In this document: piece by piece, positions 16,560-25,330 of the stretch
Layout of the letters: each line of letters opens with the position of its first letter
How positions within the stretch are numbered: the stretch's first letter is position 1
Assembly: GCA_905215405.1 (NCBI GenBank)
Contig: CAJMQE010000045.1
Span: 1-30,906, forward strand
Reading direction: 5' to 3'
Source of the DNA: an uncultured bacterium
Lineage (GTDB): Bacteria; Bacillota; Clostridia; Lachnospirales; Lachnospiraceae
Length of the DNA: 30,906 bases
Translations under genes and position numbers: made by a program
The notes under the pieces: generated by a model
What the model was told of the DNA's origin: nothing
The model's input: the letters and a program-made list of their open reading frames with translations, nothing else
The model's database searches: none

Positions 16560-16905
16560 TAATTGTATATTTTATTGCATTATATAGATTTCTTGAGCTA
16601 TTTCTTTAGATATTTTCGCTGTTCTTTTGTTTTATTGCCTATAATTCGACATCAGCAAATATTTCTTTCATATTGCAGATTATTCAAATATTATATAATA
16701 AAATAGAGCATTGCAGTATCTACTGCTCTGCTCCCACTTTATTTGCACTCTTGTAAGAACTCTGTAACCAACGATGCAATCCTATTGTACCATTTTTATG
16801 CGTTATATCGCCCATACAGGCATTTTTACCTGCAGGCGGACAAACTTGTTCGCCTATTAACAAAAATTGTGCTATATTGGCATATTACACATTGCCAGTT
16901 ACCAT
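16560..16905. other. Gene-free region with several hairpins
   Basis: No credible gene was seen in this stretch. It holds three inverted repeats: AGAGCA/TGCTCT at 16705-16729 with an inner GCAGTA/TACTGC, followed in the minus direction by T-rich TATTTTATTATATAA (possible terminator of the two-component operon); a 10-bp AGGCGGACAA/TTGTTCGCCT repeat at 16834-16855; and TGGCA/TGCCA at 16878-16897. A weaker CAGG/CCTG hairpin abuts the second one at 16817-16832. Confidence 0.45.
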
Positions 16906-18087
16906 TCATTCATATTTTTCTATTTTGATCCAGATCTCTGCAAGAAGGCCCTGTTCTGTATTATGCAGCGTCACTTTACCTTTCATCTGCTCCATAATAT
17001 ATTTTACAATGAAAAGTCCAAGTCCGGCCCCTGGCTTATCCTGTGTATTTTCACCACGATAGAACTTTTGAAAAATAAAAGGAAAATCCTTATCTGCAAT
17101 CCCATTCCCATAATCCCTGACTGCAGTGATCAGATATCCATCCTGCATTCTATGCGTGATTCTAATTGGACTGCCAGGTGCATATTTATCTGCATTTGCA
17201 ATCAGATTTTCATAGACCTGTTCCAGTCTTCTACCATCGACGCAGATCTGACAAGATGGAATTTCTCCGATAAGCTCCACTCTTGCATTACCCAAAGCGA
17301 TTCCTTGTAAAATCTCCCCAATTTTTTGTCTGGAATCATAACATTCTGCATTTATCTTTAATTTATCCAAATCTGAAAGAGAATGTAGGAAGAGATCATT
17401 CGTAAGTTTGCTGACCTCATCACATTTGTTCATGATCACCTTAGTATAGCGCTGTCTTCTCTCTGGGTTATGATCCATACCAGCAAGCAGTGCTTCACAA
17501 TAAGCTCTTATCGATGCAATCGGCGTTTTTATATCATGGGATATAGTCGCGATTACAGTCTTATTATTCTCAATTGCCTCTTTTTCACATGCCCTGGCCT
17601 TTCGAATTTCAAGCCGCATACTGTCAAATGCCCATGAAAATGCACCGAACATATTATTCCTTTCAAACTCCAGTGGAAGGTCGAGATTTCCAGCTGCTAC
17701 CTGTGATGCAAATTCATTCAGGCGGTTAAACGGTCTGATCACATTTAGATAAATATATAAAAATAGAATAACAAGAAAAATCGTAACCCCTGCATAAATC
17801 ATAATGATCGAATTGTTAGACAGTGCCTGGACCGTTCCCTGACTGATCTGTGTTGTAATTTCACTTTCTAGCGCCTCAATTGCATTTTGCAGTTGTTCTC
17901 GATCATCACCTTGGGATAACTGCCTGATTTCATTTAATGCTACCACCTGACTCCTCTTCTGTTCTTGTTCTCGTTTACCGCTTTCTCCATATCCGCGAAC
18001 AATAAACACTGCATAAAAGCAGGTAAAGCAGAGCCAGAAGCAGACAGCAGCTTTTAAAAGATTACTCTTAAACTGTTTTGTTCTCAT
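16906..18087 (-). CDS. Sensor histidine kinase
   Basis: This 393-residue kinase has two membrane segments (about residues 10-31 and 93-114) around a short external, helical sensor region of about 60 residues, then a HAMP domain (from about 115), a HisKA domain with phospho-accepting H184 in ATISHDIKTPIAS, and a HATPase domain with the N box ENLIANADKY, G1 box DYGNGIAD, F box FPFIFQKFYRG and G2 box GAGLGLFIV. All catalytic boxes look intact. Its ATG overlaps the stop of the response regulator (ATGA), so the two are translationally coupled. The small external domain and general form resemble VanS-like/BceS-unlike envelope sensors, but no transporter or target operon adjoins it, so the signal is unknown. 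Confidence 0.93.
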   Translation of the reverse strand: MRTKQFKSNLLKAAVCFWLCFTCFYAVFIVRGYGESGKREQEQKRSQVVALNEIRQLSQGDDREQLQNAIEALESEITTQISQGTVQALSNNSIIMIYAGVTIFLVILFLYIYLNVIRPFNRLNEFASQVAAGNLDLPLEFERNNMFGAFSWAFDSMRLEIRKARACEKEAIENNKTVIATISHDIKTPIASIRAYCEALLAGMDHNPERRQRYTKVIMNKCDEVSKLTNDLFLHSLSDLDKLKINAECYDSRQKIGEILQGIALGNARVELIGEIPSCQICVDGRRLEQVYENLIANADKYAPGSPIRITHRMQDGYLITAVRDYGNGIADKDFPFIFQKFYRGENTQDKPGAGLGLFIVKYIMEQMKGKVTLHNTEQGLLAEIWIKIEKYE

Positions 18088-18788
18088 TTCTCTTCCTCAT
18101 TTTCAAATTTATATCCTATGCCCCATACTGTTTTAATAAATTCAGGTTTGCCCGGATTATCTTCCAGTTTTTCCCTCAGCCATCTGATGTGAACTGCCAG
18201 ACTGGAATCCTCTATCTGTGCCATTGCCCCCCATACACCTGTTATTATATTCTCTTTGCTTACTACCTGATTACTATGCTCGAGTAAATACAATAAAATA
18301 TCGTATTCTTTTAGGGAGAGATTCACGTTCACGCCTTCCTTCTCCACTTTTCTGGAAGATGTACGAACTGTTACATTTCCAAATTTCATGATCCGGTCTT
18401 CCTTTCCAAATCCATATGCCCTTCTCATATTCGCTTTGATCCTGGACAATAATTCCTGTAAAGAATAGGGTTTTGCCAGATAATCATCTGCTCCAAGATC
18501 TAGCCCTGTAATTCGATCAGTTTCACTTGTTCTTGCACTGACAAATATGACTGGCACCGTCGATGAACGTCTCAATTCCTGACAAAAATCAAATCCTGAA
18601 TCCCCTGGTAGATTAATATCGAGTATGATCAATCTGACAGCGTGTTCTGTCAGAAAATCATAAGCATCCTCGGCAGTATGACAGATTCCTATCTCATATC
18701 CATAATCTTCAAGCATATCCGATGTGATCATCGATAATTCTTTATCATCTTCTATAATTAATATATCTTTTTTTGTTTTTTCAGGCAT
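18084..18788 (-). CDS. OmpR/PhoB-family response regulator
   Basis: The protein (234 residues from the chosen start) has a receiver domain with an EDD acidic pocket, a phospho-accepting Asp in LIILDINLPG and the conserved Lys in LAKPY, followed by a winged-helix DNA-binding domain (about residues 130-230, ending IKTVWGIGYKFE). I prefer the ATG at 18788 because GGAG is 8 bases upstream; an ATG two codons earlier is only 2 bases from it. It precedes and overlaps the kinase gene. A terminator of the neighbouring small gene lies just upstream, so the pair starts its own transcript. Confidence 0.94.
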   Translation of the reverse strand: MPEKTKKDILIIEDDKELSMITSDMLEDYGYEIGICHTAEDAYDFLTEHAVRLIILDINLPGDSGFDFCQELRRSSTVPVIFVSARTSETDRITGLDLGADDYLAKPYSLQELLSRIKANMRRAYGFGKEDRIMKFGNVTVRTSSRKVEKEGVNVNLSLKEYDILLYLLEHSNQVVSKENIITGVWGAMAQIEDSSLAVHIRWLREKLEDNPGKPEFIKTVWGIGYKFENEEEK

Positions 18789-18828
18789 TTTCATTTCTCC
18801 ATTTCATTTTGTCTGCTATTCTCTAAAA

Positions 18829-18878
18829 AAAGAAAACTCCCAGAATATACATTTCACACAAATGCATATCCTGAGAGT
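18829..18878 (-). terminator. Terminator of the HEAT-like gene
   Basis: Two 19-base arms (18836-18854 and 18860-18878) pair with three symmetric mismatches around a CACAC loop. The minus transcript then contains TTTTCTTTTTTT. It lies 22 bases past the stop of the small gene. Confidence 0.9.
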
Positions 18879-18899
18879 ATATGTATCATAAAACAAAAA

Positions 18900-19244
18900 C
18901 TATCTGCTTCTAAGCTTCTGCATTGTGGTACTAAGAGCTTCTCTAAGTTCTTTTTTGTCCTCTGGAGTCTTTAACAGAATCTGCTGTAAATCAGCTGTTA
19001 CATGATCTGTACCAACTTTTTCCAAAGTCTTGCATGTTTCAATTTTTACTTCATCATCGTCATCATCCATAAGACGAAGTAAAATATCGATACAACTATT
19101 GTCGTCTGAACCTGCACAAGCTTTTGCAAGTGAGAGTCTTGTTTCTTTGTCTCCATCAACGTAGCTGTTTAAAGCATTCCAGTTGTGTTTGCTGACATAC
19201 TTTGCCATTTTTTCTTCTGGTGTTTTCTTAGATAAACCAAACAT
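18900..19244 (-). CDS. Small HEAT-repeat-like protein
   Basis: The 114-residue protein begins MFGLSKKTPEEKMAKYVSKH and consists of paired helices. The middle (SCIDILLRLMDDDDDEVKIETCKTLEKVG) is a typical HEAT/PBS-lyase-like repeat, with an unusual run of five Asp at the turn. It ends in a basic helix. There is no signal or membrane segment, so it is probably a cytoplasmic scaffold or partner protein; its partner is unknown. The start at 19244 is chosen because GAAGG lies 8 bases upstream; an upstream in-frame TTG is less likely. It has its own terminator and stands 147 bases after the zinc-ribbon gene on the same strand. Confidence 0.7.
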   Translation of the reverse strand: MFGLSKKTPEEKMAKYVSKHNWNALNSYVDGDKETRLSLAKACAGSDDNSCIDILLRLMDDDDDEVKIETCKTLEKVGTDHVTADLQQILLKTPEDKKELREALSTTMQKLRSR

Positions 19245-19391
19245 ATAATAAGCCTTCTTTCTATAAAACAAAATAGCATTATATATACTTTAGCACTTTA
19301 CCAAAATATGTCAAGCCTTTTGAGCGCTTTTTTAGCAACTTTTACATATGTTTTATTCAGAAGTTAATACATTCCTAAAGAATTCACCCAT

Positions 19392-19862
19392 TCATTCCTT
19401 CCGCTGTTTGATAAAATCAGCAGTTCTCATTTTACCTGTTTTTTTCTGTTTTGGCTTTTCTCCAACTTCAGGCATCCACATAGCATTACTGATTCCATTT
19501 ACAGTTTTCTGCATGCAGTCCGGGCAGAATCTTCCGTAACGAATATCCGTTCCGCACTTTTCACATTTGATATATACATCTGATCCATCTGGAATTTCAA
19601 TTCTACCCTGTCTTAGCAATTTATTGATATAGTCAACCGAGACACCCGTTTTCTCACTGATGATAATGGCTGGTGTTGGGCCGTTTTCATCTAAAAATTG
19701 TTTTACAAGTCCAAAATCAGACAACTGTTGGAAACCACATCCTGTGCAGACATAAGTTTCTCCATAGGCATATTTCATTTTCATACCACATTTTGGGCAC
19801 ATCTTCGTGACTTCATAATCACTGGCAAATCTGTTAACTTTACTTTTATTACTTACATTCAT
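19392..19862 (-). CDS. Double zinc-ribbon protein resembling the flagellar-region YvyF family
   Basis: The 156-residue protein has an N-terminal zinc ribbon (CPKCGMKM...CTGCG, residues about 22-41), a central helix-turn-helix-like segment (TPAIIISEKTGVSVDYINKLLRQGRIEI, about 63-90) and a second ribbon (CEKCG...CPDC, about 100-117), followed by a basic Lys-rich tail. The order of ribbon, small helical motif and ribbon is that of Bacillus YvyF and the TIGR03826 'flagellar operon' proteins, whose role is not settled. Here the N-terminal ribbon is more complete and the tail longer. The ribosome site (GTGGTG) is weak. A PilZ gene precedes it on the same strand after 131 bases without a clear terminator, consistent with a motility connection. 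The family assignment is a judgement from architecture. Confidence 0.65.
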   Translation of the reverse strand: MNVSNKSKVNRFASDYEVTKMCPKCGMKMKYAYGETYVCTGCGFQQLSDFGLVKQFLDENGPTPAIIISEKTGVSVDYINKLLRQGRIEIPDGSDVYIKCEKCGTDIRYGRFCPDCMQKTVNGISNAMWMPEVGEKPKQKKTGKMRTADFIKQRKE

Positions 19863-19993
19863 GTTATCACCACTTTTAATTTGTCTTTCGTTTGCTTACA
19901 AACCGCATCGAACCCGCCTGATTCAAAGATCATCGCTTATGATTATAAATGAAACCGCATTTCTTATCCATTATCATAGCGTATACATTTGTA

Positions 19994-20773
19994 CTATCTG
20001 TGAAAATATCCCCTACGTTCATGCTTATCAATCTGATTGAGTGGTTTTGACGCCTGCACTGCATTACCTGCTTTTCGCTTTTCATCACGTTCCAGTTCCG
20101 CTTTCATCTGATGGGCTGCATCTACTTTTTTATCTGAAACATTTGAATAATGCTTAGCCAGTTTTTCCCTCTGTTTCGTTGCAATATAACGGCCCAGCAG
20201 ATAGTTCTTACTATTCAGAATACAACCATATACATTTTTTTCCTCATTTACAGTGTCTTTACGAACTACGATCCCCATCAGACTAAATTTGTCTGCGTCA
20301 TCGCTAAACACCAGTCGTACCGGAATATTTTTGAACTCTTCGAGGTTCTGCTTTGATACAAATGAAAAACCGCTTTCACTTATATCTTTCACAATCACAT
20401 TCTCTGCTTTTCGATTACTTCCAAGCTGAGCCACACCATCAATTCCAACATACATACGAAACGTATTTCTACGATTCACTTCCGTCCCAACTGACGCTGT
20501 TTCAATTACATAGCAGGTCTTCCCCTCAAATACTGCGATTTTCAAATTTACAAGTTTCCACTGGATTGGAGGCTTACCATCACGAATTGATAATAAATCG
20601 AGTCTTGCATGACTGTTATAAAAGTTCACCACTTTTTCATTCACACGAATCGGCTCAATATAAATATTCTTTTTGTCTTTTCCAACCACTACAGATTTAA
20701 ATTCCATATATTCATTCTTAATGGATATTGCAATGATCAGCTCATCAGCCATTTTCAATTCATATATACGCAT
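19994..20773 (-). CDS. PilZ-domain c-di-GMP receptor (YcgR/YpfA-like)
   Basis: This 259-residue protein has an N-terminal YcgR-like beta domain (about residues 1-97) and a PilZ domain (about 98-205). Both c-di-GMP-binding motifs are intact: RxxxR as R102 and R106 in NRRNTFRMYV, and DxSxxG as D130, S132 and G135 in VKDISESGF. The C terminus is a charged tail rich in Lys, Glu and Arg. Proteins of this form act as c-di-GMP-controlled brakes on flagella or as regulators of surface structures. AAGGAG lies 7 bases before the ATG. It is upstream of the YvyF-like gene on the same strand. Diguanylate cyclase and phosphodiesterase genes lie 3 to 10 kb away in the same window. Confidence 0.9.
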   Translation of the reverse strand: MRIYELKMADELIIAISIKNEYMEFKSVVVGKDKKNIYIEPIRVNEKVVNFYNSHARLDLLSIRDGKPPIQWKLVNLKIAVFEGKTCYVIETASVGTEVNRRNTFRMYVGIDGVAQLGSNRKAENVIVKDISESGFSFVSKQNLEEFKNIPVRLVFSDDADKFSLMGIVVRKDTVNEEKNVYGCILNSKNYLLGRYIATKQREKLAKHYSNVSDKKVDAAHQMKAELERDEKRKAGNAVQASKPLNQIDKHERRGYFHR

Positions 20774-20910
20774 AATCGGACTCCTTCAGTGCATTCCGCT
20801 TTTTATATTTACAAAATTATCATATCACTTTTCTTTCGGATTAAAAAGATATTTTGGCTAATTTTGTCGCATAATACATTTATTTCATTATGGATTCACT
20901 AACCCTAGCT

Positions 20911-20976
20911 TTTTAAAATGAAAATGGCACACTTTTTCTTCATATCCTTTCGATATAATTGAAAAAGCGTGCCATT
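20911..20976 (-). terminator. Terminator of yebC
   Basis: AATGGCAC-A-CTTTTTC (20923-20938) pairs with GAAAAAG-C-GTGCCATT (20961-20976) with one mismatch. The minus transcript ends TTTTCATTTTAAAA. It lies 30 bases past the stop of yebC. Confidence 0.88.
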
Positions 20977-21005
20977 CACTCTATAGTCTTTTTGATATCC
21001 GACTC

Positions 21006-21746
21006 TTATTCGTCTGCCTCATCCCAGTTGTGGTAAACTTCCTGAACATCATCTTCATCATCAAGCAGATCAAGAATTCTCTGCATTTTCTTAATGTCAT
21101 CTTCTGCTGAAAGTTCTACCCATGTCTGAGGAATCATTGTTACTTCAGCAGATGCCATTGCAATATCTTTGGCTTCAAGAGCTTCTCTTACTGCACTGAA
21201 ATCATCTGGATCTGTTACAACTTCAAAGCTGTCATCTTCTTCTGAAAAATCTTCTGCGCCTGCATCAAGTGCCATCATCATAAGATCATCTGCTTCGAGA
21301 TCACATTCTTCCTTATCAATAATGATCTGACCCTTCTTATCGAACATAAAAGAAACACATCCTGGAGTACCAACATTTCCGCCACCCTTTGTAAATGCGT
21401 TACGGATATTAGAAGCTGCTCTGTTTCTATTATCTGTAAGTGCTTCAACAATGATTGCTGTTCCGTTAGGACCATAACCTTCGTAAGTCACACTTTCATA
21501 ATTTGCACCATCACCATCGCCAGCAGCTTTTTTAATTGCCTTTGCGATTGTATCATTAGGCATATTGTTTGCTTTTGCTTTAGCAACAACATCTCTTAAC
21601 TTACTGTTATTGTTAGGATCAGCACTGCCACCTTCTTTAACAGCTACAAGCAGTTCTTTTCCAAGTCTTGTAAATATTTTACCTCTTGCCGCATCATTTT
21701 TTTCCTTTTTGTGTTTGATATTGGCAAATTTTGAATGTCCTGACAT
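21006..21746 (-). CDS. yebC: YebC/PmpR (TACO1) family protein
   Basis: The 246-residue protein starts MSGHSKFANIKHKKEKNDAA, the hallmark N terminus of the family, and contains the conserved GYGPNGTAIIVEALTDNRNR block (about residues 92-111) and the acidic C-terminal part. Family members were described as DNA-binding regulators and more recently as ribosome-associated translation factors related to mitochondrial TACO1. The start at 21746 is chosen because AAGGAGAT is 6 bases upstream; an in-frame ATG 14 codons earlier encodes a non-conserved leader and overlaps this site. It is monocistronic with a terminator; recQ ends 105 bases upstream on the same strand. Confidence 0.95.
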   Translation of the reverse strand: MSGHSKFANIKHKKEKNDAARGKIFTRLGKELLVAVKEGGSADPNNNSKLRDVVAKAKANNMPNDTIAKAIKKAAGDGDGANYESVTYEGYGPNGTAIIVEALTDNRNRAASNIRNAFTKGGGNVGTPGCVSFMFDKKGQIIIDKEECDLEADDLMMMALDAGAEDFSEEDDSFEVVTDPDDFSAVREALEAKDIAMASAEVTMIPQTWVELSAEDDIKKMQRILDLLDDEDDVQEVYHNWDEADE

Positions 21747-21851
21747 ATTACTATCTCCTTCATCTATGTATAAACTATCGTAAACCATATAATATAACTG
21801 TACTACTACAAATCATATAGTCAAAATTCCGTAGTATATTTTAGCATTTTT

Positions 21852-23732
21852 TTATCTATCTGACAAGGGGGTATTGCTCACGTAGTTTGCAATTGCCTCC
21901 ATAAATACATCACCGTATTTATCACATTTTACTTCTCCTACACCAGATACTTCCAGAAATTCCGCTCTATCTGCTGGTTTTTTCACACTCATATCCTTTA
22001 ATGCCTTATCTGAGAAAACAATGTATGGTGGCGTATGTTCTTCCTTCGCTATTTTCATACGAAGTTCCCGCAGCTGTTCAAACAATGCAAAATCCACATC
22101 CTGATCATCTGCTGAGACACTTCTGGAACGTCTACCATTCTTTTTCTTTGTATCAGAAGCCGTCTTTGGCTTTTCTTTGGCTATTTTCATTATGACCGTA
22201 TCTGTTCCATCTAAAACTGCCTCTGAGCGCTCTGTCAACTGTACAATCGAATATTCCTCATTAGTCAGGAACAAATAGTCCTGTAGGACCAGATAATTCA
22301 TGATCTGTCTGATTCTGTAGACAGGAACCTTGGCCAGTTCTCCATATGCATCATTTTCATCCATATGATACTGCCTGATCTTCATATTATTGCTTCCATG
22401 TACTGTATCTGTAATGACCGTCATCCCATAGCGTTGATGTGCAGATTTCACACATTTGATCAGGGAAACTGCTGCCTCAGTTACATCTTCGTCTTCAAAT
22501 TCAGTCAGGCAGTTTGAGCACTTTCCACAGTAGTTAGCCGCACCATATTCTCCAAAATATCGTAGGATATAATCTCTCAGACATTCATTGGTAATACAGT
22601 AATACGTCATTTTCTTCAGTCGTTCGCGGTCTCTTTCCATGACAGTTCGTAAAGTTTCAGGATCCAGCTCTGTATTATCACGATTGTTATCGATAAAGAA
22701 CTGATTTGTGATCACATCACGTGGTGCATATAAAAGAATGCACTCTGATTCTTCCCCATCACGTCCCGCTCTTCCTGCTTCCTGATAATAGCTTTCAATA
22801 TTCTTCGGCATATTATAATGAATGACATATCTGACATTAGATTTATCTATTCCCATACCAAATGCATTTGTAGCTACCATGATCGGCTTGTTATCGTAAA
22901 TAAAGTCATCCTGGTTTTGTCTTCTTTCCGCATCTGAAAGTCCTGCATGATACCTAGTTGCAGGGTATCCGGCTTTTACCAGCCGTTGACACACGTCTTC
23001 TACATTATCTCTGGTAGAGCAATAAATAATGCCACTTTTATCTGCATTTTCAGAAACATATTTTTCTACTTCACTATATTTATCTTTTGGTGTCTTCACA
23101 GAATAGAATAAATTTTTTCTGTCGAATCCTGTTGTTACCACGCATGGATCTTTCAGTTGCAGGACAGAAATAATATCATCCCTTACCTCTTTTGTAGCCG
23201 TCGCTGTAAAGGCGCTGATTACAGGTCTATCTGCCCCGTACTGGCATATTTTATCTGTAAATTCCATTATCTTGAGATAGCTTGGACGAAAATCCTGTCC
23301 CCATTGAGATACACAATGTGCTTCATCTACACTGATCATGGAAATTCTGACCTTTCTTGCAAACTCAATAAATCCATCCAGCATCAGTCGTTCCGGTGCA
23401 ACATAAATGATCTTATACTGTCCTAATGCTGCTAATTCCAGTGCTTTTCGATACTGAACAGCCGTCAGCGAACTATTAAAATACGCCGCATGAACACCTG
23501 CGTCATTCAATGCACGAACCTGATCCTTCATAAGCGAGATCAGTGGTGAGATGACCAGTGTAATTCCATCCAGCATTAAGGCAGGAATCTGATAGCAAAG
23601 TGATTTACCAGCACCTGTTGGCATAATCCCGAACGTATCTCTGCCATCAAGGATACTGTCTATCAATTTTTCCTGCCCTTCCCTGAATTCTGTATAACCA
23701 AAATATTTTTTTAATACTTCCTGTTTAGTCAT
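21852..23732 (-). CDS. recQ: ATP-dependent DNA helicase RecQ
   Basis: RecQ is a 3'-5' DNA helicase in recombination and fork repair. The 626-residue protein has all parts: Walker A TGAGKS (residues 39-44), DEAH (136-139) followed by the aromatic-rich loop CVSQWGQDFRPSY, helicase motif VI YYQEAGRAGRDG, the zinc-binding Cys set (C in ITNECL and CGKCSNC), a winged-helix RQC region and a C-terminal HRDC domain (about 550-620). Length is comparable to E. coli RecQ (609). A charged linker with KKKNGRRSRS separates RQC from HRDC. Its ATG overlaps the stop of the GGDEF/EAL gene by four bases (ATGA), so its translation is coupled to that gene, an uncommon pairing. Confidence 0.95.
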   Translation of the reverse strand: MTKQEVLKKYFGYTEFREGQEKLIDSILDGRDTFGIMPTGAGKSLCYQIPALMLDGITLVISPLISLMKDQVRALNDAGVHAAYFNSSLTAVQYRKALELAALGQYKIIYVAPERLMLDGFIEFARKVRISMISVDEAHCVSQWGQDFRPSYLKIMEFTDKICQYGADRPVISAFTATATKEVRDDIISVLQLKDPCVVTTGFDRKNLFYSVKTPKDKYSEVEKYVSENADKSGIIYCSTRDNVEDVCQRLVKAGYPATRYHAGLSDAERRQNQDDFIYDNKPIMVATNAFGMGIDKSNVRYVIHYNMPKNIESYYQEAGRAGRDGEESECILLYAPRDVITNQFFIDNNRDNTELDPETLRTVMERDRERLKKMTYYCITNECLRDYILRYFGEYGAANYCGKCSNCLTEFEDEDVTEAAVSLIKCVKSAHQRYGMTVITDTVHGSNNMKIRQYHMDENDAYGELAKVPVYRIRQIMNYLVLQDYLFLTNEEYSIVQLTERSEAVLDGTDTVIMKIAKEKPKTASDTKKKNGRRSRSVSADDQDVDFALFEQLRELRMKIAKEEHTPPYIVFSDKALKDMSVKKPADRAEFLEVSGVGEVKCDKYGDVFMEAIANYVSNTPLSDR

Positions 23733-25108
23733 GTATTTTCTCTTCTCCTGACAACGAGAAGCTTTTGAAATTCTTCACAAGGCATTGGTCTATAGTAATA
23801 ATAGCCCTGTGCTCTGAAGCAGCCACATTTCATTAAGAACTCTGCCTGTTCTCTGGTTTCAACACCTTCTGCAATCATATCGAGATCGAGTTCCCGTACC
23901 ATGTCAATCATATGTCTGATAATAATCTGCCCTTTTGCCTGAGAACTGTCACTTAAAAAGTTACGATCCAGCTTCACCTCATCAATTGGTTCATCTTTCA
24001 GCATATTCATTGACGAATATCCCGATCCAAAATCATCCATTGAAAATTCAAATCCCTTCTTCTGAAGGTTATACATGTTACTATAGAATTCCTCTTGATT
24101 TTCTGAAAGAACGCTTTCTGTTACCTCCAGCTTGATCAGATCCGGTGAGATGTGATACTTACTGGCCATGTCACAGAGCACTACCTGAAAATCTTTCTGA
24201 TATGCATGCATACGGGATACATTGATCGAAATCTGTACTGGTTCTAGCCCTTTGTCGATCCACTCCCGTAATGCTTCAAACACATGTCTCCATGCATAAA
24301 TATCAACATCTATGATATATCCGCTTTTCTCGAGAACTGGAATGAACTGATCCGGATAAAAAAATCCTTCTTGTGGACGCTCCCAACGAATCAATGCCTC
24401 TCCACCGATCACTTTTTCTGTACGCATGTCAACCTTGGGCTGAATGTACACTTTCAGATGTTCCTGATTCAAAGCTTCTACGATTTCATTTTCTATTTTC
24501 TTTTCAAATAATAATTGTTGTCTCATCTTCTCATTATAAAAGCAATACCATGAAAAGACTTTTCCTTTAATCTGCTGTAATGCAAGATTTGCATAGTCTG
24601 AAAGCAGGCTGACATCCATCCCCTGCTTGGACACGCAAATACCAAATGCAGGTAATATTTTGCATGCAATCTGATATCCTGCTATTTTATCATTGATATC
24701 ATTGACGATCTGAATAATCTGCTCCTGATTCTGATAAGGTACGCACATTACGAAAACATCTGCACGAAGATGTCCTACGATCGTCTCATTATTTTCATAT
24801 TTTCGAAAACAGTCTGCTATAAATACAAGCAACTTGTCTCCTGCATCTCTGCCACAAAATTCATTTACAGTCTTAAACCGATAAATATCCATTCGAATCA
24901 ATGCGTATCTGTTCTCAGGATGATTATGAATATTCTCATTTGCAAGAAACAAGAATGCATTTTTTCCATATAAATTAGTCAGAGTGATCTTATTATTCCT
25001 AGCATTCTGCTCAGCCATCTTCTTTAATGAATAAAGATACAACTGTTCACTTCCCATTGCTGTCATCATTGGTGATTCGCTCTTTTCATTTTCCTCCGTA
25101 CATTTCAT
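23729..25108 (-). CDS. Degenerate GGDEF plus EAL-domain c-di-GMP phosphodiesterase
   Basis: This 459-residue soluble protein has a GGDEF-like domain (about residues 40-195) and an EAL domain (about 200-455). The cyclase signature is replaced by RADVF (115-119), so it should not make c-di-GMP and may instead bind GTP or be structural. The EAL domain has the key residues: E237 in GEALIRW, N296 in ISINVSR, E328/E331 in KLEVTES, the DDFGSGYSS loop (358-366), K379 and E414 in AEGVE. It is thus a likely active phosphodiesterase producing pGpG. No membrane segment or sensory domain is visible. The ribosome site AAAGGA is about 11 bases from the ATG. It is the first gene of a coupled pair with recQ. 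Confidence 0.92.
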   Translation of the reverse strand: MKCTEENEKSESPMMTAMGSEQLYLYSLKKMAEQNARNNKITLTNLYGKNAFLFLANENIHNHPENRYALIRMDIYRFKTVNEFCGRDAGDKLLVFIADCFRKYENNETIVGHLRADVFVMCVPYQNQEQIIQIVNDINDKIAGYQIACKILPAFGICVSKQGMDVSLLSDYANLALQQIKGKVFSWYCFYNEKMRQQLLFEKKIENEIVEALNQEHLKVYIQPKVDMRTEKVIGGEALIRWERPQEGFFYPDQFIPVLEKSGYIIDVDIYAWRHVFEALREWIDKGLEPVQISINVSRMHAYQKDFQVVLCDMASKYHISPDLIKLEVTESVLSENQEEFYSNMYNLQKKGFEFSMDDFGSGYSSMNMLKDEPIDEVKLDRNFLSDSSQAKGQIIIRHMIDMVRELDLDMIAEGVETREQAEFLMKCGCFRAQGYYYYRPMPCEEFQKLLVVRRRENT

Positions 25109-25268
25109 AAAACAGGTATCCTTTCCTCATTTTACTGTACATTTGTCCTAAAGACTATATCATTTTTCTTAATGTTATAGAACTATATTACCATACAAAT
25201 GTTGGAATGACAATACATGAGTCATACAACAGAATCTGATTCAAACGCAGGTACATGCTCCTTATACG

Positions 25269-25304
25269 GAAAAACAGCTGAAATAAAATTACTATTTCAG
25301 CTGT
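25269..25304 (-). terminator. Terminator of the HIT gene
   Basis: CAGCTGAAATA (25275-25285) and TATTTCAGCTG (25293-25303) form a perfect 11-bp stem, extended by one A-T pair. The minus transcript continues TTTTTCC. It lies 27 bases past the HIT stop. Confidence 0.93.
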
Positions 25305-25330
25305 CTTTACTATTTCATAGGATTTTTTTA

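Noticed and set aside
16743..16928. Possible small gene in the gap before the histidine kinase gene
   Set aside because: No ribosome site, no recognisable composition, and it runs into the antisense of the kinase gene.
20774..20880. SigD-type promoter before the PilZ gene
   Set aside because: Only TAAT and TGATAA fragments with the wrong -10 (no CGATAA) were seen; too weak to list.
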